Source of the DNA: Bradyrhizobium sp. 190
Lineage (GTDB): Bacteria; Pseudomonadota; Alphaproteobacteria; Rhizobiales; Xanthobacteraceae
Length of the DNA: 64,000 nt
NCBI RefSeq assembly: GCF_023073415.1
Contig: NZ_JADPJL010000012.1
Span: 124,001-188,000, forward strand
Direction of reading: 5' to 3'
Shown here in pieces: positions 17,663 to 26,573 of this stretch. The notes below the pieces were generated by a model, which was not told where the DNA came from, ran no database searches, and saw only the letters and a list, made by a program, of their open reading frames with translations. The position numbers and the translations under genes are program-made. Every line of letters starts with the position of its first letter. The first letter of the stretch is position 1.

Positions 17663-17917
17663 TTATCCACCCAATCCCGGATCGGCCCAGCGTTCGATCT
17701 GCGCCGGCCCCACGACCTGTTTCGGCTGATGGGGATTGAGCGTGCCAGCGCTGGCGGACCAGCCCTTGGCCAGAATTTGCATCGCAAAAAGCTTGGCGTC
17801 GATTTCAGATTTAAAGGTGCGGGTCGAGCGCGCCATGCTCTCCGCCGTCTCGTCCGTCTTGTCCGGACCAAAAGTCACATACCAAATGTCGCCATTCTTC
17901 ATGCCGACATAACGCAT
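17663..17917 (-). CDS. Small conserved-type protein of unknown function
   Basis: 84 residues. The sequence has a coherent soluble core (GDIWYVTFGPDKTDE, ARSTRTFKSEIDAKLFAMQ, SASAGTLNPHQPKQV) of a type I recall as a recurrent small protein in Bradyrhizobium. No domain name or signal sequence is evident. The start is uncertain, since no clear ribosome-binding site precedes the ATG at 17917. It is antisense to its neighbours and stands alone. Confidence 0.65.
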   Translation of the reverse strand: MRYVGMKNGDIWYVTFGPDKTDETAESMARSTRTFKSEIDAKLFAMQILAKGWSASAGTLNPHQPKQVVGPAQIERWADPGLGG

Positions 17918-18041
17918 GTGACGTAAAAAAGTTTCACTTCACGGGCGTCGTTGAACAGTGCGCAGATTGCGGCTCGTCACATCGGACAATGATGGATAGG
18001 CTGCCGTTCGGCTGCGCGCCGCGAATCCGGGGGGACTTCAA

Positions 18042-18311
18042 ATGCAGATTTCCAACGAAGGCATTCTCGTCATTCTTTTCGTCGGCCTCGTTGCCGGCTG
18101 GCTCGCCGGCAAGATCGTTCGCGGTACCGGCTTTGGCATCATCGGCGACATCCTCGTCGGCATCGCCGGCGCGCTGCTCGCTAGCCTGCTGTTTCCCAAG
18201 CTCGGCATCCGCCTCGGTACCGGGCTGGTGTCCGAGATCGTCTACTCCACGATCGGCGCCGTCATCCTGCTGCTGATCGTGCGGCTGCTCCGCACCGGCG
18301 GGAGGCTATAG
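18042..18311 (+). CDS. GlsB/YeaQ/YmgE-type membrane protein
   Basis: 89 residues with three hydrophobic helices separated by glycine-rich turns: LVILFVGLVAGWLAG, GIIGDILVGIAGALLASLLF and IVYSTIGAVILLLIVRLL. The helix-GKIVRGTGFG-helix arrangement defines the transglycosylase-associated/GlsB stress membrane family. Its biochemical role is not established; relatives are induced by envelope or general stress. Single gene with its own spacing on both sides. Confidence 0.85.
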   Translation: MQISNEGILVILFVGLVAGWLAGKIVRGTGFGIIGDILVGIAGALLASLLFPKLGIRLGTGLVSEIVYSTIGAVILLLIVRLLRTGGRL

Positions 18312-18531
18312 GGACATCCCGTCCTGGTCCCGTTTCCGGGCAGCCTGAGGTCCGAACCCGCCAGCGGCTGGTGCCGGCGTCAAATTTGCAGCCCAAACAG
18401 GCGGTTTCCGTCTCCACCCCCGCTTCATGGGCATGAACTGGATTGGGATTAACGTGACTTAAAATGGACGGTGTCCGAAAACATCGCTAAAACCAGCACG
18501 TACCCTTATCCTTTTGAAGAGATACGCATAA

Positions 18532-20277
18532 ATGGCAGCCGCTCCCGTCCGGCGTTCCGAGCTCGGTGAAGCGCTACGCGCCTGCCGCAACGCCTTTATC
18601 GGCGTCGGCGTCATGAGTTGCATGATCAATTTGCTGTACCTTACCGGCTCGATTTTCATGCTGGAGGTCTACGACCGCGTGCTGCCGAGCCGCAGCGTGC
18701 CGACCCTGGTCGGTCTGGTGATTCTCGCCGGCGGCCTCTACATCGCGCAAGGCGGCCTCGATCTGATCCGCGGTCGCGTTCTCGGCCGCATTGGCACCGC
18801 GCTCGACGAAGCCCTCCACGCGCGCGTGTTCGAAACCGTGGTGCGGCTGCCGCTGGTGGTAGGCAGCCGCAACGAGGGCCTGCAGCCGCTGCGCGATCTC
18901 GACAATGTCAGGTCGTTTCTCGGCAGCATGGGGCCGGGCGCGTTCTTCGATCTGCCGTGGCTGCCGTTCTATCTCGCGATCTGCTTTGCGTTTCACTGGC
19001 TGCTCGGCGTCACCGCTCTGATCGGCGCCGTCATTCTGGTGGCGCTGACGTTGATCACCGAGTTCCTGTCGCGCACGCCAGCGAAGGAGGCGATGACACT
19101 GGCGGCGCGGCGCAGCGATCTGGCCGCCACCAGCCGGCGCAACGCCGAAGTGCTGGTCGCGATGGGCATGTCCGGACGGCTGACCAGGCGCTGGAGCGAG
19201 GCCAACGAGACCTATCTGGCAGGCAATCAGCGCGCCAGCGACATCGCAGGCGGCTTAGGGGCGGTCGCAAAAGTCTTGCGCATGATGCTGCAATCGGCGG
19301 TGCTCGCGGTCGGCGCCTACCTCGTGATCCACCAGGAGGCCACCGCCGGCATCATCATCGCAGGCTCGATCCTGAGTGCACGCGCACTGGCACCGGTCGA
19401 TCTCGCCATCGCCCACTGGAAAGGTTTTGTCGCCGCGCGCCAGAGCTGGCATCGCTTGTCCAAGCTCCTGGAGCAAATGCCGGCGGCGAATGAACAGACG
19501 CTTTTGCAGGCGCCGTCGAAGCGGCTGTCGGTCGAGGCCGTCAGCATCGTGCCGCCGGGCGATCAGCGCGTCATCGTGCAGGACGTCAATTTCGCCGTCG
19601 AGGCCGGCACCGGCGTCGGCGTCATCGGTCCGAGCGGCTCGGGCAAATCGTCGCTGGTGCGCGCGCTGGTCGGCGTCTGGATGCCGGCCCGCGGCAAGGT
19701 GCGGCTCGACGGCGCGGCGCTCGACCAGTGGTCGTCGGACGTGCTCGGCCGCCACATCGGCTATCTGCCGCAGGACGTCGAGTTGTTCGCCGGCACCGTG
19801 GCGCAGAACATCTGCCGCTTCGAGCCCGAAGCGAAGTCGGAGGCGATCATCGCCGCCGCCAAGGAAGCCGGCGTGCATGAGATGATCATCAAGATGCGCG
19901 AGGGCTACGACACCCAGATCGGCGAGCAGGGCGCGGCGCTGTCTGCTGGGCAGGCCCAGCGCGTGGCGCTGGCGCGGGCGCTTTACGGCGATCCGTTCCT
20001 GATCGTGCTCGACGAACCGAATTCCAATCTCGACAGCGAGGGCGACGAGGCGCTGACGCGTGCCGTGCGCAGCGCGCGCGAGCGCGGCGCCATCGTGGTC
20101 GTGGTGGCGCACCGGCCGATCGGCATCGAGGCGGTCGACCAGCTTCTTGTGCTGAAGGACGGCCGCATGCAGGCGTTCGGTCCGAAGGAAACCGTGCTCG
20201 GCCAGGTGTTGCAGCGGGTGCCGTCGCCGCCGCCGATCAAGATCGTTTCCGAAGCGGGAGCTGCGAAAAAATCATGA
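18532..20277 (+). CDS. Type I secretion ABC permease/ATPase (PrtD-like)
   Basis: 581 residues: an N-terminal membrane domain with about six helices (first MINLLYLTGSIFMLEVYDRV), then an ATPase with Walker A GPSGSGKSSLVRAL near 366, signature LSAGQAQRVALARAL near 470 and Walker B LIVLDEPNSNLD near 490. There is no N-terminal C39 peptidase domain, consistent with export of RTX-type substrates with uncleaved C-terminal signals. The start at 18532 follows GAAGAGA. It overlaps the HlyD gene by ATGA. The best substrate candidate in the window is the adhesin at 997; no TolC gene is present here. Confidence 0.92.
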   Translation: MAAAPVRRSELGEALRACRNAFIGVGVMSCMINLLYLTGSIFMLEVYDRVLPSRSVPTLVGLVILAGGLYIAQGGLDLIRGRVLGRIGTALDEALHARVFETVVRLPLVVGSRNEGLQPLRDLDNVRSFLGSMGPGAFFDLPWLPFYLAICFAFHWLLGVTALIGAVILVALTLITEFLSRTPAKEAMTLAARRSDLAATSRRNAEVLVAMGMSGRLTRRWSEANETYLAGNQRASDIAGGLGAVAKVLRMMLQSAVLAVGAYLVIHQEATAGIIIAGSILSARALAPVDLAIAHWKGFVAARQSWHRLSKLLEQMPAANEQTLLQAPSKRLSVEAVSIVPPGDQRVIVQDVNFAVEAGTGVGVIGPSGSGKSSLVRALVGVWMPARGKVRLDGAALDQWSSDVLGRHIGYLPQDVELFAGTVAQNICRFEPEAKSEAIIAAAKEAGVHEMIIKMREGYDTQIGEQGAALSAGQAQRVALARALYGDPFLIVLDEPNSNLDSEGDEALTRAVRSARERGAIVVVVAHRPIGIEAVDQLLVLKDGRMQAFGPKETVLGQVLQRVPSPPPIKIVSEAGAAKKS

Positions 20278-21584
20278 CCGCCGAGCTGACAGGCGCGCGC
20301 CGCTCGATACGGATGCATCTCATCGTCGGCCTCTCGCTGATGCTGGTGCTCGCCGGCGGCTTTGGCGGCTGGGCCTCCACGGTGCAGATCTCAGGCGCGT
20401 TGATCGCGCCGGGTTCGGTGGTGGTCGATTCCAACGTCAAGAAGGTGCAGCACCCGACCGGCGGCGTGGTCGGCGAGGTCAGGGTGCGCGACGGCGATAT
20501 CGTCAAGGCCGGCGACATCGTGGTGCGGCTCGACGAGACCGTGGTCAAGGCGAGCCTCGCCATCGTCGTCAAGACGCTGAACGGATTGTGGGCGCGCGCG
20601 GCGCGGCTGGAGGCCGAGCAGCGCGGCCTCGACAAGATCAAGTTTCCGCCGATGCTGACCGATCGCGCCGATGATCCCGATGTGCGGGATATCGTGGCGA
20701 GCGAGACGAAACTGTTCGAGGTTCGCGTATTCGGACGCGCCGGGCAAAAATCGCAATTGCGCGAGCGGGTGTTGCAGCTCAACGAGGAAATCGCAGGGCT
20801 GACCGCGCAGGAACAGGCCAAGGAAAAGGAAGTGGCCCTGGTCGAGAAAGAACTGGTCGGCGTGCGCCAGCTCTACGAGCAGCGCCTGATCCAGATTTCG
20901 CGCCTGACGGTGCTGGAGCGCGATCTCGCCCGGCTTTCGGGCGAGCGCGCGCAATACATTGCTGCGCGTGCCCAGGCGAGGGGCAAGATCACCGAGACCG
21001 AACTGCAGATCATCCAGGTCGACAAGGACGTGGTCAGCGAGGTCTCCAAGGATCTGCGCGAGACCAACGACAAGATCGGCGAGTTCGTCGAGCGCAAGGT
21101 CACCGCGGAGGATCAATTGCGCCGCATCGACATCCGCGCGCCGCAGGACGGCGTCGTGCTGCAGTCGACGGTGCACACCGTGGGCGGCGTCATCACCGCC
21201 GGCGACGCCATCATGATGGTCGTGCCGCGGGCCGACGATCTCTCGGTCGAAGCCAAGGTCAATCCGCAGGACATCGACAAGCTGCAGATCGGCCAGAAGA
21301 CGCTGCTCAGGCTATCGGCCTTCAATCAGCGTACCACGCCGGAACTCAATGGTGTGGTGACGCGCGTCTCCGCCGACGTCACCACCGACCAGCGCACCGG
21401 CCAGAGCTACTACACCATCCGCGTCTCGCTGCCGCCGGCCGAAGTCGCTCGCCTCGGCGACAACGTCAAGATCATCCCGGGCATGCCGGTGGAAGCCTTC
21501 GTGCAAACCGGCGACCGCACCATGTTCTCCTATTTGATGAAGCCGTTCAGCGACCAGCTGATGCGCTCGTTCCGGGAGCGGTGA
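20274..21584 (+). CDS. HlyD-family periplasmic adaptor (PrtE-like)
   Basis: 436 residues with a single inner-membrane anchor (about 13-35). A lipoyl-type half follows (GSVVVDSNVKKVQHPTGGVV), then a long charged coiled-coil hairpin of about 100-270 rich in Glu, Lys and Arg, a second lipoyl half (IRAPQDGVVLQSTVHTVGG) and a beta-barrel region. It bridges the ABC exporter and an outer-membrane TolC-type channel. It is coupled to the ATPase by a 4-base overlap. Confidence 0.92.
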   Translation: MTAELTGARRSIRMHLIVGLSLMLVLAGGFGGWASTVQISGALIAPGSVVVDSNVKKVQHPTGGVVGEVRVRDGDIVKAGDIVVRLDETVVKASLAIVVKTLNGLWARAARLEAEQRGLDKIKFPPMLTDRADDPDVRDIVASETKLFEVRVFGRAGQKSQLRERVLQLNEEIAGLTAQEQAKEKEVALVEKELVGVRQLYEQRLIQISRLTVLERDLARLSGERAQYIAARAQARGKITETELQIIQVDKDVVSEVSKDLRETNDKIGEFVERKVTAEDQLRRIDIRAPQDGVVLQSTVHTVGGVITAGDAIMMVVPRADDLSVEAKVNPQDIDKLQIGQKTLLRLSAFNQRTTPELNGVVTRVSADVTTDQRTGQSYYTIRVSLPPAEVARLGDNVKIIPGMPVEAFVQTGDRTMFSYLMKPFSDQLMRSFRER

Positions 21585-21595
21585 GTTCGTCCCCG

Positions 21596-21720
21596 CTGTC
21601 GTCCCTGCGAACGCAGGGACCCATAACCACCGGCTTCAGTTGTTGAAACGAAGCCGTCGAACAGCGTCTCTCAAAACAAGCGACACGGCGTATGGGTCCC
21701 TGCGTTCGCAGGGACGACAG
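21596..21720. repeat. Family 2 palindromic intergenic repeat
   Basis: Ends are GTCGTCCCTGCGAACGCAGG and its complement, each end itself a hairpin (CCCTGCGaacGCAGGG) flanking a variable middle with ACACGGCGTATGGGTCCC. Other copies start near 41901, 47251, 50227 and 54341. Here it separates two convergent genes. Confidence 0.9.
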
Positions 21721-21732
21721 TGTGCCCGTCCC

Positions 21733-22620
21733 CTACCTCCTGTCGTATTCATCAGGTCCCATCGCCCACGGCCACTGCTCGTGGCCGGGCGCGTAGGTGC
21801 GGTTGGTCTCGGCCGGGTTTCGGTTGACCAGCGGCCGCATGAACATCGGGTGCGTGGCGCTGCGCACCTCGTGCTCGACGGTGAACAGATGCCTGCCGCC
21901 ATCGAGGTCGACGATGTCGCGAAAGCGGTATTGATACTGATTGTCTTCCTGCGAGATCAGGCCGCGTTCCCGCAAGCGGCGGTACGGACCCGAAAAATCC
22001 GTGATGTAGATCTGCACGTGATGCCCGTCGAATTCCGGCTGCGCGCGGTCGGTTTCGCGGAACTGCAGGTACTGATCCTTCCCGGCCTTGACCCGCGCCA
22101 CGGCGCCGTCGCCGTTCAAGAACTCGGCCTGCATCCCCATGATCTCGGGATAGAACGCGCAGATCGCTTTTGCGGTCCCGACCGGCACGTCGAACTCGAC
22201 ATAGGGAATGCCGAGCGTGATGCGTCCGAAGCGCGCGGCGTCCGGCTCATAGCAGCGCACGCGGTTGCCCCAGGGACAGATCGCCTCGACATGGTCGTTA
22301 TGCTCGGTGAACGCGAACGACGTTCCTTCCAGCTTCTTCGCCACCGACGCCAGCCGCTCCAGCAGCGCCTCACGGCCGGCGATGACGATGCCGGTATGAC
22401 CACGGAGCACCTGCGGCGCGCCATCAGGCAGGTGAAACTGGCTCCTGCCGACATTGACCCACATGTTGGTGTCCGACACCATCAGATAGGGATCGCGGGT
22501 CAGCCCGAGGCCTGCGATATAAAACAGCGTCGCCAGCCGCTGGTCGGGGATGGTGACGTTGACATGCTCGAAATGGATCGAGTTGCCGAGATCTTCTGCG
22601 GCGCGGTCGAACTGTTGCAT
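21733..22620 (-). CDS. VOC-superfamily (glyoxalase/extradiol dioxygenase-like) protein
   Basis: 295 residues from the ATG at 22620. An upstream in-frame extension is only translated repeat and is excluded. Two VOC modules are visible: an N-terminal one starting IHFEHVNVTIPD and a C-terminal one with GIPYVEFDVPVG. Candidate metal ligands are the His of HFEHVN, a His of FDGHHVQIYI and the Glu of LFTVEHEVR. The arrangement fits a type I extradiol-dioxygenase-like fold, but the reaction is unknown. It may belong with the amidohydrolase cluster that follows on the other strand. Confidence 0.75.
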   Translation of the reverse strand: MQQFDRAAEDLGNSIHFEHVNVTIPDQRLATLFYIAGLGLTRDPYLMVSDTNMWVNVGRSQFHLPDGAPQVLRGHTGIVIAGREALLERLASVAKKLEGTSFAFTEHNDHVEAICPWGNRVRCYEPDAARFGRITLGIPYVEFDVPVGTAKAICAFYPEIMGMQAEFLNGDGAVARVKAGKDQYLQFRETDRAQPEFDGHHVQIYITDFSGPYRRLRERGLISQEDNQYQYRFRDIVDLDGGRHLFTVEHEVRSATHPMFMRPLVNRNPAETNRTYAPGHEQWPWAMGPDEYDRR

Positions 22621-22642
22621 GGATGCGATCCTCGCGTAGGGC

Positions 22643-22725
22643 GGTAGGGTGGGCAAAGCGCAGCGTGCCCACCATTCACGTAACGGATCAAGATGGTGGG
22701 CACGCTTCGCTTTGCCCACCCTACG
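22643..22725. repeat. Family 1 palindromic repeat
   Basis: Copy with GGTAGGGTGGGC at the left and GCCCACCCTACG at the right. It lies between the VOC start and the CinA-like stop, so it is a 5' neighbour of the VOC gene, which is less usual for this family. Confidence 0.9.
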
Positions 22726-22728
22726 AAT

Positions 22729-23211
22729 CTACTCCGTCAAATTCTCCAGCAGCAAATTCAGCGCCGTCTTCGCGAACGCCTGCATATTGGCTTGCCGGTC
22801 GGCACTCCCCGTCTCCAGCGTGAACACCGATTGCGACGGCCCCGCCACCGCCATGCAGCTATGACCGGCGGCATCGCCGTAGCGGTTGCCGGTTGGCCCC
22901 GTTGCGCCCGTCTCCGACAAGCCCCAATCGGTTGAAAAACGCTCGCAGACTTGGCTTGCCAGCAGTTTCGCATAGGGCTCGGACGCCGAGCGAATGCCCT
23001 TCATCGCCTCGTCAGGAATATCCATCAACAGCCGCCGCGCGTCGCGCGTATATACCACCGCGCCGCCGAGGAAATAGGCGGATGCGCCCGGCACCGACAG
23101 CAGCGCCGCCGAGATCAGGCCGCCAGTTGAAGATTCCGCAACTGCAATCGTCTGTTTCCGCGCGATCAGTTGAGCGGCAATCTTTTCGGCTATCGTCACG
23201 AGCTCTTTCAT
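22729..23211 (-). CDS. CinA C-terminal domain protein (NMN amidohydrolase-like)
   Basis: 160 residues from the ATG at 23211, chosen because TAGGAG lies 5 bases upstream; a longer in-frame start at 23238 has no such site. It matches the stand-alone C-terminal domain of CinA (PncC type): AESSTGGLISAALLSVPGAS at the front and GLSETGATGPTGNRYG later. Such enzymes deamidate nicotinamide mononucleotide in NAD recycling. The motif with WGLSETGATGPT departs somewhat from the common IAxTGIAGPxGG, so substrate use could differ. Confidence 0.8.
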   Translation of the reverse strand: MKELVTIAEKIAAQLIARKQTIAVAESSTGGLISAALLSVPGASAYFLGGAVVYTRDARRLLMDIPDEAMKGIRSASEPYAKLLASQVCERFSTDWGLSETGATGPTGNRYGDAAGHSCMAVAGPSQSVFTLETGSADRQANMQAFAKTALNLLLENLTE

Positions 23212-23344
23212 CTCAACTCCTAAATTCCCGCCAGTCATGTCCTCCTAGCACAGGAGGTCCACATTTGCCGAGTTGCGGCGCAGGGGCCGCCCTGATTGAA
23301 TACCTCAAACGTCAGCGGCCCACGCGGGCGAACGAGGAAACACC

Positions 23345-24430
23345 ATGACGTCGCCGCTTCCCGGCGGCGTGGATTGCGATCTGCATCCCGCCGTTCCTCA
23401 TCTGACCAGCCTGTTGCCCTACATGAACGACTATTGGCGCGACCAGGTGACGACGCGCGGCATGACGGATCTCGTCTCGCAATCCTATCCGACCAATTCG
23501 CCGATTTCGTCGCGGCCGGACTGGCGGCCGGCACAGGGCAAGCCGGGTGCTGATCTTGCCGACATGCAGAAGCAGGCGCTCGACCGCTTCGGTGTTGCTT
23601 ACGGCATCTGCAATCCGCTCTACGGCGTGCAGATGGTATTCTCCGAGGACATGCAGGACGCGTTCTGCCGCGCGCTGAACGACTGGCTGGCCAAGGAATG
23701 GCTCGACAAGGACGATCGGCTGCGCGGCTCGATCGTGATCCCTGTGCAAAGCGTCGAAAAATCAGTGGCCGAGATCGAGCGCTGCGCCACAGACAAGCGC
23801 TTCGTCCAGGTGCTGGTGCTGGTCATGGGCGACATGCCCCTGGGCAAACGCGCCTACTGGCCGATCTATGCGGCGGCCGAACGGTTGGGCCTCACCATCG
23901 GCATCCATGCCGGCAGCGCCTATCACAACCCGCCGACCTCGGTCGGCTGGGGCTCCTACCACATCGAGGACTACGTCGCGCAGGCCACCGCGTTCCAGAC
24001 CCAGCTCACCAGCCTGATCGTGGAGGGCGTGTTCGCCCGCCACCCGAATCTGAAGATGGTCATGCTGGAGTCCGGGTTCACCTGGCTGCCGGCCTATCTG
24101 TGGCGGCTGCACAAGTTCTGGCGCGGCATACGGATGGAAACGCCGTGGGTCGATCGCGCGCCGCTGGAGATTGTGCGCAGCAATATCCGTTTCTCGCTGC
24201 AGCCGGTCGATGCGCCGCCCGATCCCGCAACCCTGAACCGCCTGTTTGACCATATGCAGTCGGACGAATTGCTCCTATTCTCGACCGACTACCCGCACTG
24301 GCAATTCGACGGCGACGCGGTGCTGCCCGAGGGAATCTCCTCCGATCTTGTTCGCAAGATCATGATCGACAATCCGCTCGCGACCTATAGCCGCCTCGGT
24401 CAGGTGGCGATGAAGGAGACGACGCCATGA
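23345..24430 (+). CDS. Amidohydrolase family 2 protein (metal-dependent hydrolase) A
   Basis: 361 residues of the amidohydrolase-related TIM-barrel family (ACMSD-like). Markers are VDCDLHPAVP near residue 9 (metal-binding His), LGLTIGIHAGSAYHN, MVMLESGFTWLPAYLWRL and the C-terminal STDYPHWQFD. Members act as decarboxylases or hydrolases on cyclic or aromatic acids. It overlaps the second amidohydrolase by ATGA. The close relationship of the two suggests tandem duplication and possibly a heteromeric enzyme. Confidence 0.85.
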   Translation: MTSPLPGGVDCDLHPAVPHLTSLLPYMNDYWRDQVTTRGMTDLVSQSYPTNSPISSRPDWRPAQGKPGADLADMQKQALDRFGVAYGICNPLYGVQMVFSEDMQDAFCRALNDWLAKEWLDKDDRLRGSIVIPVQSVEKSVAEIERCATDKRFVQVLVLVMGDMPLGKRAYWPIYAAAERLGLTIGIHAGSAYHNPPTSVGWGSYHIEDYVAQATAFQTQLTSLIVEGVFARHPNLKMVMLESGFTWLPAYLWRLHKFWRGIRMETPWVDRAPLEIVRSNIRFSLQPVDAPPDPATLNRLFDHMQSDELLLFSTDYPHWQFDGDAVLPEGISSDLVRKIMIDNPLATYSRLGQVAMKETTP

Positions 24431-25536
24431 ATGTGCAGTTCCGCGACCGGCCGGAGCCATCAGCGTCTGTCAGCGTCAAGCCCGCGATCGCCGATTGCGA
24501 CATCCATCCGGCCCGCGCGACCGCGGACGAACTCTACCCCTTCCTCGCAAAACGCTGGCACGTGCATATCGAGGCCTACGGCAAGCAGGCCTATCATGGC
24601 ATGATGGAAGGCCCGCCCTATCCGAAGGCGCAGCCGAACGCCTCGCGCCGCGACGCCTGGCCGCCGGAAGGCGGTCCGCAGGGCTCCTCGCTTTCCTTCA
24701 TGCAGAAGCAGCTTCTCGATCCCTACAACGTTGCGCTGGGCGTGCTCAATCCGCTCGCCAGCGGGCAGGGCCTGCGCAACCAGGATCTGGCCGGCGCGAT
24801 CTGCACCGCGATCAACGACTGGCAGATCGAGAAATGGACAGCTAAGGATTCTCGCCTGAAGGGCTCGATCGTTGTCGCCAATGAAGACGGCCTTACCGCC
24901 GCCGCCGAAATTCGCAAGCGGGCCGGCGACAAGAATTTCGTCCAGGTGCTGCTGCTCTCGCGCAATGTCGAACCGCTCGGCCAGCGCCGCTACTGGCCGG
25001 TCTACGAGGCGGCGCAGGAGATCGGCCTGCCGGTCGGCATTCATGCCTTCGGCTTCGGCGGCAATCCGCTCACCCCGTCCGGCTGGCCGAGCTTCTATAT
25101 CGAGGAGATGGTCGGCCATTCGCAGTGCCAGCAGACCGCGCTCGCGAGCCTCGTGCTCGAAGGCGTGTTCGAGCGTTATCCCAAGCTGAAGATGGTGATG
25201 ATCGAGGCCGGCTTCGGCTGGGCGCCGTCGCTGGGCTGGCGGCTCGACAAGAGTTTCGAGCGGCTGCACAGCGAGGTGCCGCATCTGAAACGAAAACCGT
25301 CGGAATACATCCGCGACCACATCTGGTGGACCACGCAGCCGATGGAAGACCCGGAGCGCCGCGACCATCTGTTCCAGGTGATCGAATGGATCGGCTGGGA
25401 CAAGCTGTTGTTCGCGACCGATTACCCGCATTGGGATTTCGACGAGCCGTCGCGCGTGTTGCCGGCCGGCGTCAGCGACGCCAACCGCGAAGCGTTCTAT
25501 CTCGGCAACGCGAAGAAGCTTTACGGGCTGGTCTGA
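24427..25536 (+). CDS. Amidohydrolase family 2 protein (metal-dependent hydrolase) B
   Basis: 369 residues, paralogous to the preceding gene. Matching markers are ADCDIHPARA near residue 20, IGLPVGIHAFGFGG, MVMIEAGFGWAPSLGWRL and ATDYPHWDFDEP. It carries an N-terminal extension of about 15 residues relative to A. It overlaps both neighbours by an ATGA or equivalent junction, so the three-gene unit is translationally coupled. Confidence 0.85.
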   Translation: MNVQFRDRPEPSASVSVKPAIADCDIHPARATADELYPFLAKRWHVHIEAYGKQAYHGMMEGPPYPKAQPNASRRDAWPPEGGPQGSSLSFMQKQLLDPYNVALGVLNPLASGQGLRNQDLAGAICTAINDWQIEKWTAKDSRLKGSIVVANEDGLTAAAEIRKRAGDKNFVQVLLLSRNVEPLGQRRYWPVYEAAQEIGLPVGIHAFGFGGNPLTPSGWPSFYIEEMVGHSQCQQTALASLVLEGVFERYPKLKMVMIEAGFGWAPSLGWRLDKSFERLHSEVPHLKRKPSEYIRDHIWWTTQPMEDPERRDHLFQVIEWIGWDKLLFATDYPHWDFDEPSRVLPAGVSDANREAFYLGNAKKLYGLV

Positions 25537-25949
25537 TGGTTCGTCACGTCATTGCCCCGGTGGACGAGCTTCCACCGGGTACCCGAAAATTCCTCGACAT
25601 CGACGGGCGGCCGATCGCGATCTTCAACATCAAGGGCGAGTTCTTCGGACTGTTGAACCGCTGCCCGCATCAGGGCGCGGCCTTGTGCGAGGGCCCCTTG
25701 ATCGGGTTCGCGCAATCCTCCGATCCCGGCGAGATCGAATACACAAGACTCGGCGAAATCATCCGCTGCCCCTGGCACGGCTGGGAATTCGATATCCGCA
25801 CCGGGCAGTCCTACTGTGACCCCAAACGCTTTCGCGCCCGTGCCTATCCGGTCAACGTCGAGCCTGGATCGGCGGTGGTGAAGGGACCGTATGTGGCGGA
25901 GACGCTCGCCGTGTCGGTCGAGAGCGATTACGTGGTGGTGGATTTGTAG
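25536..25949 (+). CDS. Rieske [2Fe-2S] ferredoxin-like protein with long inter-ligand loop
   Basis: 137 residues. The ATG uses the last base of the upstream TGA. The cluster ligands are CPH in NRCPHQGAALCEGP and CPWH in IIRCPWHGWEFD. They are separated by 32 residues rather than the 15-17 typical of Rieske ferredoxins; the added loop contains GFAQSSDPGEIEYTRLG. It probably delivers electrons to, or forms part of, an oxygenase. No oxygenase catalytic subunit lies beside it, only the two amidohydrolases and, across the divide, a VOC protein. Confidence 0.85.
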   Translation: MVRHVIAPVDELPPGTRKFLDIDGRPIAIFNIKGEFFGLLNRCPHQGAALCEGPLIGFAQSSDPGEIEYTRLGEIIRCPWHGWEFDIRTGQSYCDPKRFRARAYPVNVEPGSAVVKGPYVAETLAVSVESDYVVVDL

Positions 25950-25970
25950 CCCCGCCGTTAGTGCGAAATT

Positions 25971-26065
25971 CGTAGGGTGGGCAAAGGCGCGCTTGCGCCG
26001 TGCCCACCATCTATCACCGATTGCGCTTCCAAATGGTGGGCACGCTTCGCTTTGCCCACCCTACG
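25971..26065. repeat. Family 1 palindromic repeat
   Basis: Starts CGTAGGGTGGGC and ends GCCCACCCTACG. It begins 21 bases after the Rieske stop and may serve as the 3' end of that operon transcript. Confidence 0.9.
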
Positions 26066-26195
26066 ATCTCCAGAGGGAGCGGCGCGCGACGCTTGGCTTA
26101 GGACGATAGCCCTGCAAGCTTGCAACGAGGAGCGCCGCTCTGAGAGTCTGTTCTGCTGGGCCGATCGCCGCGCGGTCAGGCCCTTCTGCTGAGGC

Positions 26196-26573
26196 TTAAT
26201 ACGCGCCTTTCAGCGGGGTCCAATTAAACTGCGGCTGTGCGGCTGTAGTTGCGAACGGAGCCGGGGCCATCGTCCCCGGATAAGCGGTCTGGGCCACGCT
26301 TTCAGCGCGCAACGCTTGGCCGAGATGCAGTGCGCATCCACTCATCTGCCCACTGAGCATTGCGTCCTGCGCCTGAGCAATCTCCCTTTCCGCCATGAAC
26401 TTGGCGGGGCCATCGGCCATAGTCTCGACCCCGCCTTCAGCTTTAGCGAAGTTGTCGCCGCTACATCCGACACCGACATGCGCGGCGTGATGGACGTGCC
26501 CGGCATGTGCCGCGGGCACAAAAGCATAGGCCGTTGCAGCCATTGCGGCTGCACCTAGCAACTTCCTGAGCAT
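26196..26573 (-). CDS. Small exported protein of unknown function
   Basis: 125 residues from the ATG at 26573, preceded by AAGGGAAG; a TTG at 26624 would add 17 residues ahead of the signal and is less likely. A clear signal peptide, MLRKLLGAAAMAATAYAF with cleavage after AAHA, precedes a histidine-rich patch (GHVHHAAHVGVG). Two further cysteines occur (GCSGD, SGCALHLG), which could form a disulfide. The predicted location is the periplasm. No family recognised. Confidence 0.75.
   Translation of the reverse strand: MLRKLLGAAAMAATAYAFVPAAHAGHVHHAAHVGVGCSGDNFAKAEGGVETMADGPAKFMAEREIAQAQDAMLSGQMSGCALHLGQALRAESVAQTAYPGTMAPAPFATTAAQPQFNWTPLKGAY

Noticed and set aside
21733..22719. Longer VOC protein with N-terminal MGKAKRAHH extension
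   Set aside because: The extra 33 codons are translated from the family 1 repeat; the true start is the ATG at 22620.
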